The notes under the pieces are model-generated. The model was given only the letters and a program-made list of their open reading frames with translations. It did not search any database and was not told the origin of the DNA. Made by a program: the position numbers and the translations under genes. From JBHPCZ01 sp042573625 (GTDB lineage: Bacteria > Desulfobacterota > Desulfobacteria > Desulfobacterales > UBA11574), in contig JBHPCZ010000174.1 of assembly GCA_042573625.1 (NCBI GenBank), forward strand, positions 1-5,370: a DNA stretch of 5,370 nucleotides. The letters run 5' to 3'. Position 1 is the stretch's first letter; each line of letters begins with the position of its first letter. Below are positions 1 to 5,370 of this stretch, in pieces.

Positions 1-10
1 GACGGCATGT

Positions 11-1351
11 ATGGAGAATGAAACGATAACTTTTACAGTCAAGGATATATTAAAAACTGAAGTCGCCCTGTCGCTGGGATGCACAGAACCCGCAGCGATT
101 GCCTTGAGCGCGGCAGCAGCCACATCACTCGTATCTAAGGGCGAAATCGAGCATATCGAACTATGGGTTGACCCGAATATTTATAAAAACGGCATAGCGG
201 TCTCTATCCCCGGCGCTCGGGGGCTTAAAGGGCTTGCTATGGCGGGCGCCATCGGGGCATTCGGCGGCGACCCTGAACGGCGACTGGAAGTTCTCGAGCC
301 CATTACCGATGCGATCGTTGATAGAGCGGAGCAGTTTGTTGAGGCAGAAAAGGTAAAGGTCAATCTCCTTAAAGATCAAAAGGGGCTTTTTATTAAGGCG
401 AGTGTAAAAAGTGATAATAATATAGCTGAATGTATCATTAAAGATTTTCACGATAATATTACCTCTTTGAGTTTAAACAACCAGCGCGTCGATGACAGCC
501 TGCTCATCAATACCGGAGAGGCAGGGCAGGATGTAAAGAAGGTGTGGTTAGTTGAAGCCTGGTTAAAAGAACTTCCGTTTTCAAGGTTGCTGGAACTTAT
601 AGAAGACTTGGACGTCGAGGATTTGGCGTTTCTTGAAGAGGGTGTGCGCTATAATTTGCGCCTTGCTGAATATGGTCTTAAACACGCATCCGGACTGGGA
701 ATTGGTATGACCCTGGAACGCCTTGTAAGGCAGAGGCTGATCAAAAGAGATATGATTATTTCAGCAAGGATTCTGACTTCAGCTGCTTCAGATGCTCGTA
801 TGGCCGGTGCTAAAATGCCTGCAATGAGTTCCGCGGGCAGTGGAAACCATGGGCTGACTGCGACATTACCCATTTGGGCTGTTAAAGACTATATTGAATG
901 TGACCGTAAAACGGTTCTGGAATCGATTGGTTTGAGCCATCTTGTTACCGCATATGTAAAGGCGTACACCGGAAGGTTGTCTGCTGTTTGCGGATGCTCA
1001 ATTGCAGCCGGAGCCGGGGCAGCCGCAGGTATCACTTACCTCTTGGGGGGCGATATCCATCATATTGCCGGCGCCATAGCGAATTTGACGGAGGATTTGG
1101 CGGGTGTGATTTGTGACGGCGCAAAAGATGGCTGCTCTTTAAAACTGGCAACAGCCGCCGGTACTGCGGTGCAATCCGCCCTGTTTTCACTTCAGGGAGT
1201 TCAGGTTCAATCCACCGACGGCATCGTTGGAACAACCCCGGAGAAAACGATGCAAAATGTCGGAGAGCTCAGTACTCAAGGGATGATCGAAACAGATCGC
1301 ACGATTCTGAAAATTATGCTGGAAAAACAATTTTATAATATACAGTATTAA
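11..1351 (+). CDS. L-cysteine desulfidase / UPF0597 family protein (CyuA/YhaM-like)
   Basis: The 446-residue product belongs to the UPF0597 / serine dehydratase alpha-like family. Characterised members (E. coli CyuA/YhaM, Methanocaldococcus CdsB) split L-cysteine into hydrogen sulfide, ammonia and pyruvate using an oxygen-labile [4Fe-4S] cluster, and it should be cytoplasmic. Visible signatures in order are GCTEP at residues 23-27 (Cys24), an SSAGSGNHG loop at 273-281, GRLSAVCGC at 321-329, and ICDGAKDGCSLK at 367-378. Cys24, Cys327 or Cys329, and Cys368 are the likely cluster ligands by comparison with the family. Length matches E. coli CyuA (about 436 aa). The ATG at 11 puts the first Cys where the family has it, so the N-terminus looks complete, but only 10 upstream bases are present and no ribosome binding site can be judged. 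A response regulator gene follows 36 bases later. Substrate is inferred; L-serine or another beta-substituted amino acid remains possible. Confidence 0.9.
   Translation: MENETITFTVKDILKTEVALSLGCTEPAAIALSAAAATSLVSKGEIEHIELWVDPNIYKNGIAVSIPGARGLKGLAMAGAIGAFGGDPERRLEVLEPITDAIVDRAEQFVEAEKVKVNLLKDQKGLFIKASVKSDNNIAECIIKDFHDNITSLSLNNQRVDDSLLINTGEAGQDVKKVWLVEAWLKELPFSRLLELIEDLDVEDLAFLEEGVRYNLRLAEYGLKHASGLGIGMTLERLVRQRLIKRDMIISARILTSAASDARMAGAKMPAMSSAGSGNHGLTATLPIWAVKDYIECDRKTVLESIGLSHLVTAYVKAYTGRLSAVCGCSIAAGAGAAAGITYLLGGDIHHIAGAIANLTEDLAGVICDGAKDGCSLKLATAAGTAVQSALFSLQGVQVQSTDGIVGTTPEKTMQNVGELSTQGMIETDRTILKIMLEKQFYNIQY
1334..1339 (+). promoter_or_regulatory. possible -10 box for the response regulator gene
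   Basis: A perfect TATAAT lies in the last codons of the desulfidase gene, 48 bases before the chosen start of the response regulator, giving a leader of about 40 bases. No good -35 hexamer lies 16-18 bases upstream (AAATTA-like sequence there) and there is no TG extended -10. It may be a weak or activator-dependent internal promoter, or simply AT-rich coding sequence. Confidence 0.2.
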
Positions 1352-1376
1352 ATTAACTGTCGCATGGAAAAACTTC

Positions 1377-1383
1377 AGGAGGT
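1377..1383 (+). promoter_or_regulatory. strong Shine-Dalgarno site that fixes the response regulator start
   Basis: AGGAGGT ends five bases before the ATG at 1388. The earlier in-frame ATG at 1364 has no purine-rich site in front of it (the preceding bases are AT-rich then CTGTCGC), and this site would lie inside its coding sequence. The site therefore argues for the start at 1388. Confidence 0.85.
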
Positions 1384-1387
1384 TAAG

Positions 1388-2140
1388 ATGGCAGGGCTTG
1401 AAGAGGCAGTGAAAAGTGAAATCGAGATATTGATTGTTGAAGACAGTCCGACACAGGCCAAGCTGTTGGAAATGATGCTTGTAAAAAACGGCTATAAAGT
1501 ATCTGTCACCCATAGTGGAGCAGAGGCGCTAAAATATTTACAGGGCTGTCAACCCGCATTAATAATCACGGACATTGTTATGCCTGAAATGGATGGCCAT
1601 GAACTGTGCCGTCAGATAAAGGCCAGTGAGGAGCTGAGAGGTATCCCGATCCTTATGCTGACACAGCTTTCTGAACCTGAAGATATTATTAGAGGATTGG
1701 AGAGCGGTGCGGATAATTTCATCACAAAGCCATACAATGACAAGTTCCTGGCTATGCGAATCCAGCATATTTTTGTGAATATGTCCTTAAGAAAGGCGTC
1801 GTCTTCCCAAATTGGTATGGAGGTCTATTTTTCCGGTAAAAAATATTTGATCAATTCCGATCGCCTTCAAATTCTGGATCTACTTATTTCCACATATGAA
1901 GAAGCCCTGCAAAAGACTCAGCAATTGGAAAAACTCAACAAGGAATTAACGGAAGCTCTTGAAACGATAAAAACCCTCCAGGGAATTCTTCCGATTTGCT
2001 CCTACTGTAAAAAAATACGCGATGACAAAGGATACTGGAATCAGATCGAGGCGTATATCCGTGATCATTCCGAAGCCGAATTTACCCACGGTATTTGTCC
2101 GGAATGTACCGATAAGTTCTATCCAGACCTGGATCTATAA
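1388..2140 (+). CDS. response regulator: receiver domain, coiled-coil linker and C-terminal Cys4 module
   Basis: This is a 250-residue two-component response regulator. Residues about 12-132 form a CheY-like receiver: acidic pair Glu18-Asp19, phospho-acceptor Asp62 in the ITDIVMPEMDG stretch, Thr92 in LMLTQ, and Lys114 in TKPYN, so all key residues for phosphorylation are present. Residues about 144-172 (VYFSGKK, then DRLQILDLLISTYEE) form a linker I recall from other deltaproteobacterial signalling proteins. A heptad-like helix (about 169-200, rich in E, K, L) follows. The last part has two CxxC pairs, Cys204/Cys207 (ICSYCKKIRDDKGYWNQIE) and Cys237/Cys240 (GICPECTDKFYP), spaced like a zinc ribbon. 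There is no DNA-binding, GGDEF, HD-GYP or kinase domain, so the output is unknown. The start at 1388 is chosen over 1364 because of its strong ribosome binding site. No partner histidine kinase gene is in the window; the upstream gene is a cysteine desulfidase. Confidence 0.9.
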   Translation: MAGLEEAVKSEIEILIVEDSPTQAKLLEMMLVKNGYKVSVTHSGAEALKYLQGCQPALIITDIVMPEMDGHELCRQIKASEELRGIPILMLTQLSEPEDIIRGLESGADNFITKPYNDKFLAMRIQHIFVNMSLRKASSSQIGMEVYFSGKKYLINSDRLQILDLLISTYEEALQKTQQLEKLNKELTEALETIKTLQGILPICSYCKKIRDDKGYWNQIEAYIRDHSEAEFTHGICPECTDKFYPDLDL

Positions 2141-2221
2141 CAACAATCAATAGGCTGACGTTTTTGTTAGGACTTGATGTTATGAAGAATGGCATGCTGA
2201 TCCAGTATCGAGATCGAATCA
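2141..2221. other. convergent intergenic gap without a clear terminator
   Basis: These 81 bases separate the 3' ends of the response regulator (+) and tsaD (-). They contain a short T-run (2161-2165) and weak pairings such as TAACAA with TTGTTA around it, and GATC repeats near 2200-2214, but no GC-rich stem followed by a T-run on either strand. Termination may be Rho-dependent, or transcripts may overlap. Confidence 0.5.
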
Positions 2222-3220
2222 CTAGAACCTTACCCTCGAATACACGTCATCACTCAGTCCGGACACAATTCCATTCATCAGGTAATGATAGCCCGTTACA
2301 GCAACCATAGCGGCATTATCGCCGCAAAGTTTGACGGAAGGGATATAAACCGTCATCCCCTTGAGACCGGCGTCATTTCTGATCTTTTCCCTTAAACGGC
2401 GGTTTGCAGCCACACCACCCACCAGCGCGATATGGTCGCACCCCTTTTTCAGAGCCGCATGGATAATCTTGTATGACAGGACATCTACCACCGATTCCTG
2501 AAAGCCGGCTACAATATCCGGTATCTGCTGTTGATAGCCATCTCTGTTTTTCTGAATATATCGATGGACCGCTGTTTTCAGGCCGCTGAAACTGAAATCA
2601 AAAGCTTTCCTGTCCATGAACGGCCTGGGAAAGGCAATCTTGCCGGGGTCCCCCTCTCCGGCAAGTCTGTCGATGACGACACCGCCGGGATAACCGAGGC
2701 CGAGCATCTTGGCCACCTTATCAAAGGCCTCTCCGGCCGCGTCGTCCCGGGTCTGTCCCATCAGCTCAAATCCGGTGTGAGATGTCACATGGTAGATACT
2801 GGTGTGGCCGCCGGATACCAGAAGCGCCACAAAAGGGAAGGGGGGTGGGTCATTTTCCAGAAACACCGAATGGATGTGGCCCTCAAGGTGATTGACCCCG
2901 ACCCAGGGGACACCCAGTGCAAACGCGTAAGATTTGGCAAAACAGAACCCGACGAGCAGCGCACCGACGAGCCCGGGACCACGGGTCACCGCCACGGCGT
3001 CGATCTGTTTTGAGTCGATGCCGGCAATGCTGAACGCCTCCTCGACCACCGGGACGATGGCTTCGATATGTTTCCGCGACGCCAGTTCAGGCACAACCCC
3101 GCCATAAGGATGGTGAACCTCGATCTGGGACGACACCACGGAAGATAATATGGTCTTACCATCAACAACCACTGCCGCAGCAGTGTCGTCGCAAGATGTT
3201 TCAATGCCGAGTATCTTCAT
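2222..3220 (-). CDS. tsaD: tRNA N6-adenosine threonylcarbamoyltransferase TsaD
   Basis: TsaD (formerly Gcp/YgjD) transfers the threonylcarbamoyl group from threonylcarbamoyl-AMP to adenosine 37 of ANN-decoding tRNAs, acting in the cytoplasm with TsaB and TsaE. The 332-residue product is close to the 337 of E. coli. It starts MKILGIETSCDDT and carries PYGGVVPELASR, the metal-binding HLEGH (His111 and His115, same numbers as in E. coli), LLVSGGHT, the DDAAGEAFDKVAK stretch, GLGYPGG, DFSFSGLKTAV, GGVAANRRLR and CGDNAA, whose Asp301 matches E. coli metal ligand Asp300. The ATG at 3220 is chosen because it begins exactly at the family N-terminus; a longer frame from a TTG at 3256 would overlap the upstream gene and add residues the family lacks. 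The preceding ribosome binding site is weak (a GAGA about 11 bases before), and the gene begins 13 bases after the transporter stop, so translational coupling is likely. TsaB, TsaC and TsaE are not in the window. Confidence 0.97.
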   Translation of the reverse strand: MKILGIETSCDDTAAAVVVDGKTILSSVVSSQIEVHHPYGGVVPELASRKHIEAIVPVVEEAFSIAGIDSKQIDAVAVTRGPGLVGALLVGFCFAKSYAFALGVPWVGVNHLEGHIHSVFLENDPPPFPFVALLVSGGHTSIYHVTSHTGFELMGQTRDDAAGEAFDKVAKMLGLGYPGGVVIDRLAGEGDPGKIAFPRPFMDRKAFDFSFSGLKTAVHRYIQKNRDGYQQQIPDIVAGFQESVVDVLSYKIIHAALKKGCDHIALVGGVAANRRLREKIRNDAGLKGMTVYIPSVKLCGDNAAMVAVTGYHYLMNGIVSGLSDDVYSRVRF

Positions 3221-3233
3221 GCTGTGATCATTC

Positions 3234-5066
3234 TCAACTTGCCTTGCATTTGACAAGAAACGTTTTGGCGATGTTGGATGAATATACGACGATCTGTTTC
3301 ATAAGATCCATCAGTTCCATATGCACCTCATGGGTTTCGATGGATTCCTTCCGGTCATGGCGGAGCCTTTCCAGGTGCTTGATCCGGTATTGCGATTCCA
3401 AATCCAGGTATTTTCTTTCCCCGGCCATAATTTCCTGTGCCTTTTCCAGGTTTATTTCTGCAAATGCTTCTTCCAAAAGCTTGATCTGTTTACACACCTT
3501 TTGATGATAGATCATCAATTCTTCCTTGCCTTCTTCTGAAAAATCAACCGCCAGTTCTCGTTTTTTTGCAATCAAGGGCACCATATTTCGATGGATCATA
3601 TCGCCGATACTTTCCAAGTCATTTGAAATAGACATCATGCCGTACACTTCGTTTGTCTGATCATCGGACAGCTCTTTCCGCGCGATTTTAACCAGATATT
3701 CATTTATTTTCTCATCCAGAAAATCGATTTTATCTTCCCGCATACTAATCCCCTGAAGCAGTGTGAGCTCAGGAAAAATTTCATCCTGCTTGGGGATTTC
3801 CTTTATCAGAAGTGCGGTCTCTTCCTCGGTCAGCCCTTCATTTCTGATCAATTTTTCATCGGACATGTAAGGGATGATGATGGCGCGCAGCATTCGGCTC
3901 AGAATTTTTGCCATGCGCGAAATCTCCGAACGGGCCAGATCAATGGCCAGCGCCGGTGTCGAGATACTCGTCTCGTCGAGGTGCCAGGTTGCTATTCTAA
4001 AATCCTTGTCTTCCTCTCTTTTCGGGAAGATCCATAGAATAAGTTTGGCAAAATAAGACGTAAAGGGGAGAAAGATTACCCCTATGCTAACATTGAAAAT
4101 GGTGTGGGCGTTGGCAATCTGGCGAGCGGGACCGGAGCCGAATTGTTCGGCAAGTGTTTGAACCAGGGAGGCAAAGCCGGGAATCCAGAAAATAAAAAGC
4201 ATTACACCGGCAATTTTAAAAAGGACATGCGCCAGCGCCACACGTTTAGCATCCCGAGATGTGCCGATGGAGGCCAGTCCGGCGGTAATACAGGTGCCGA
4301 TATTGGCTCCTAAAATAATCGGGATGCCGGCTTCCAGTGTGATCAACCCCTGTTGAGATAGAACGATAATAACGCCTATCGATGCGGCGCTGCTTTGAAT
4401 CAGCGCCGTAAACATTGTACCGACCAACAAGCCCATCATCGGATTTTCCAGTTCTTTCATAAAATCGATAAAGTGGGGATAGGTCCGCAGCGGTTTCATC
4501 GTATCGCTCATGAGTTTCATGCCGAAGAACAGAATGCCGAATCCGAGGATGAATTCTCCGATGTCCTTTATTTTGTCTGTTTTGCCGAGCATTTTCAGTC
4601 CAAATCCGACGGCAATCATCAACAGGGCGTAATCGGTCAGTTTGAAGGCAATGAGCTGGGCCGTGATGGTGGTGCCCATGTCAGCGCCGAGAATGACGCC
4701 CAGTGTCTGTGCGAAACTCATCAGCCCGGCCTGGACGAAACTGACCAGCATCACAGTGGTGGCGCTGCTGGATTGAATCACCATTGTCACAAAGGCACCG
4801 ACGACAAGCGCTATGATCCGGTTTCGGGTTAACGCGGCAAGAAGGGATCGCATTTTGTTGCCGGCCGATTTCTTCATGCCGGCACTCATTTTTTCGATTC
4901 CATAAAGGAAAAGGGCCAATCCGCCAAACAGTCCCGAAATCAGGAGCCTCCAGGAAATGGCATCACTGGTTCCTTCGCCGGCATACAGGGGGCTCGTGAA
5001 AAAAATGAGAGAAAAAATGAAAGCCAACCCAATTTTTACTCGCCTGTTTGTCCAATCAATACCCAT
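3234..5066 (-). CDS. Na+/phosphate cotransporter (NptA/YjbB type) with C-terminal PhoU-like domain
   Basis: The 610-residue inner-membrane protein matches the Na/Pi-cotransporter II family. Residues 1-29 look like a signal peptide or first membrane anchor: NRRVK, a hydrophobic core, then SPLYA before GEG. About eight or nine hydrophobic segments lie between residues 41 and 348. They hold the two internal repeats expected of the family, each with a QSS motif (98-100 in VIQSSSATT, 224-226 in LIQSSAAS) and each followed by a glycine motif (GADMGTT 127-133, GANIGTC 253-259). The soluble part, about 352-610, is helical and PhoU-like, with EDKIDFLDEKINEYL at 444-458 and NDLESIGDMIHRN at 482-494, resembling the PhoU metal-binding helices. 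Bacterial homologues either import or export phosphate; direction cannot be read from sequence. The ATG at 5066 has a good ribosome binding site. tsaD follows 13 bases after the TGA stop, and a promoter lies about 100 bases upstream. Its length exceeds E. coli YjbB (about 543 aa). Confidence 0.93.
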   Translation of the reverse strand: MGIDWTNRRVKIGLAFIFSLIFFTSPLYAGEGTSDAISWRLLISGLFGGLALFLYGIEKMSAGMKKSAGNKMRSLLAALTRNRIIALVVGAFVTMVIQSSSATTVMLVSFVQAGLMSFAQTLGVILGADMGTTITAQLIAFKLTDYALLMIAVGFGLKMLGKTDKIKDIGEFILGFGILFFGMKLMSDTMKPLRTYPHFIDFMKELENPMMGLLVGTMFTALIQSSAASIGVIIVLSQQGLITLEAGIPIILGANIGTCITAGLASIGTSRDAKRVALAHVLFKIAGVMLFIFWIPGFASLVQTLAEQFGSGPARQIANAHTIFNVSIGVIFLPFTSYFAKLILWIFPKREEDKDFRIATWHLDETSISTPALAIDLARSEISRMAKILSRMLRAIIIPYMSDEKLIRNEGLTEEETALLIKEIPKQDEIFPELTLLQGISMREDKIDFLDEKINEYLVKIARKELSDDQTNEVYGMMSISNDLESIGDMIHRNMVPLIAKKRELAVDFSEEGKEELMIYHQKVCKQIKLLEEAFAEINLEKAQEIMAGERKYLDLESQYRIKHLERLRHDRKESIETHEVHMELMDLMKQIVVYSSNIAKTFLVKCKAS

Positions 5067-5073
5067 GGTCTGT

Positions 5074-5079
5074 TCCTTT
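5074..5079 (-). promoter_or_regulatory. ribosome binding site of the transporter gene
   Basis: On the minus strand AAAGGA lies seven bases before the ATG at 5066. This supports that ATG; the next in-frame Met is at residue 60, inside the first membrane repeat. Confidence 0.75.
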
Positions 5080-5172
5080 GTGTTGTTGGTTCAAAGGGAT
5101 TTGATATGCGGTTTAGTGCCCTTATGGCAGCAAGCATTTAAAAAGCCCTGTCTACTTTGAGGCTATCGTAAA

Positions 5173-5192
5173 ATTTATTGATGATAAATCAT
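5173..5192. promoter_or_regulatory. operator-like overlapping dyads over the promoter
   Basis: Two inverted repeats overlap: ATTTAT-5-ATAAAT (5173-5189) and ATGAT-AA-ATCAT (5181-5192), both perfect in their arms. They cover the -10 box and most of the spacer of the predicted promoter, where a repressor would block RNA polymerase. They do not resemble the CTGTCAT-type Pho box. The sequence is AT-rich, so chance is a real possibility. Confidence 0.3.
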
Positions 5193-5202
5193 TGGTTGTC
5201 AA
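5174..5202 (-). promoter_or_regulatory. sigma70-type promoter of the transporter-tsaD operon
   Basis: On the minus strand a perfect -35 TTGACA (5197-5202) is followed after 17 bases by AATAAA (5174-5179), which matches TATAAT at four of six positions. Transcription would start near 5167 and give a leader of about 100 bases. The region is AT-rich and the orientation fits the downstream genes. Confidence 0.55.
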
Positions 5203-5216
5203 GTTTTTATTAGCCT

Positions 5217-5259
5217 TTGAAAGCCGGGTCCTCTGGGACCGGATTCGACAATCTTTCAA
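5217..5259. repeat. nested inverted repeat / stem-loop
   Basis: An inner hairpin (5224-5242) pairs CCGGGTCC with GGACCGG, seven base pairs with one bulged G and a TCTG loop. It stacks directly on an outer perfect 7-bp stem, TTGAAAG (5217-5223) with CTTTCAA (5253-5259), leaving a 10-base unpaired stretch (5243-5252) on one side. No T-run follows on either strand, so it is not a standard intrinsic terminator. It lies just upstream of the -35 box of the transporter promoter. Confidence 0.45.
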
Positions 5260-5370
5260 GCCTGAAGTGTATTTGTTTTTATGCAGGAATGATGGCAGTT
5301 ATAGACTTATATCGCCCTGACACTATGAACCATGAGTTGACAATATTCATGATATATGCAAGTAGTGGTA

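Larger units (their letters stand above)
5067..5370. other. 304-base upstream/intergenic region of the transporter-tsaD operon
   Basis: No convincing gene is visible here. Reading from the transporter outwards it holds a ribosome binding site, a leader of about 100 bases with a small TGCC/GGCA hairpin (around 5117-5129), a sigma70-type promoter with overlapping dyads, a nested stem-loop, and an AT-rich end with two short frames that stay open to the window edge. I recognise no riboswitch, and the leader has no clear terminator. Confidence 0.6.

Noticed and set aside
2138..2169. Possible terminator formed by TAACAA and TTGTTA around a T-run
   Set aside because: The stem is short and AT-only with a loop of about 20 bases, so it would not be a stable intrinsic terminator.
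2531..3013. A 160-codon plus-strand frame inside tsaD
   Set aside because: It is antisense to well-conserved TsaD motifs and shows no recognisable domain or ribosome binding site.
3221..3256. TTG start for tsaD at 3256, adding 12 residues
   Set aside because: It would overlap the transporter gene and precede the conserved family N-terminus (MKILGIETSCDDT), which begins at the ATG at 3220.
4395..4832. A 145-codon plus-strand frame inside the transporter gene
   Set aside because: Its product is unusually rich in His, Gln and Asp, typical of the antisense of membrane-protein coding sequence, and it has no domain signature. The minus-strand transporter is unambiguous.
5141..5166. Attenuator-like AGCC...GGCT followed by TTTTT in the transporter leader (minus strand)
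   Set aside because: The stem is only four base pairs with a 13-base loop, and no leader peptide or competing structure is evident.
5337..5365. Plus-strand TTGACA as a rightward promoter
   Set aside because: No acceptable -10 hexamer lies 16-18 bases downstream before the window ends (AAGTAG at 17 bases).

Overview
The window looks like a chromosomal segment of an anaerobic bacterium, most likely a deltaproteobacterium (Desulfobacterota, possibly a sulfate reducer). This is inferred mainly from the C-terminal Cys4 module of the response regulator, a tail I associate with that group, and from the presence of an oxygen-sensitive type of Fe-S cysteine desulfidase. There are no mobile elements, CRISPR arrays, rRNAs or tRNAs. 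Four full-length genes fill most of it.

Layout: positions 11-1351 (+) encode an L-cysteine desulfidase / UPF0597 (CyuA, YhaM) protein. After a 36-base gap, 1388-2140 (+) encode a receiver-domain response regulator with a coiled-coil linker and a C-terminal Cys4, zinc-ribbon-like tail. An 81-base convergent gap (2141-2221) has no convincing terminator. On the minus strand, a sodium/phosphate cotransporter fused to a PhoU-like domain (5066-3234) is followed 13 bases later by tsaD (3220-2222), which encodes the tRNA t6A-modifying enzyme; the two read as one operon. The last 304 bases (5067-5370) hold a good sigma70-type promoter for that operon, overlapping operator-like dyads, a nested stem-loop further upstream, and two short reading frames that run off the right edge and cannot be assigned.

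How the genes relate: the two operons converge and I see no shared pathway. The left pair joins cysteine breakdown (sulfide, ammonia, pyruvate) to a two-component output protein of unknown function. The right pair joins phosphate transport to an essential tRNA modification enzyme, which is probably chance or growth-linked co-transcription.

I did not find a clearly new multi-gene system. The most interesting items are the response regulator's conserved linker plus Cys4 tail, which matches no DNA-binding or enzymatic output domain I know, and the dyads overlapping the nptA promoter.
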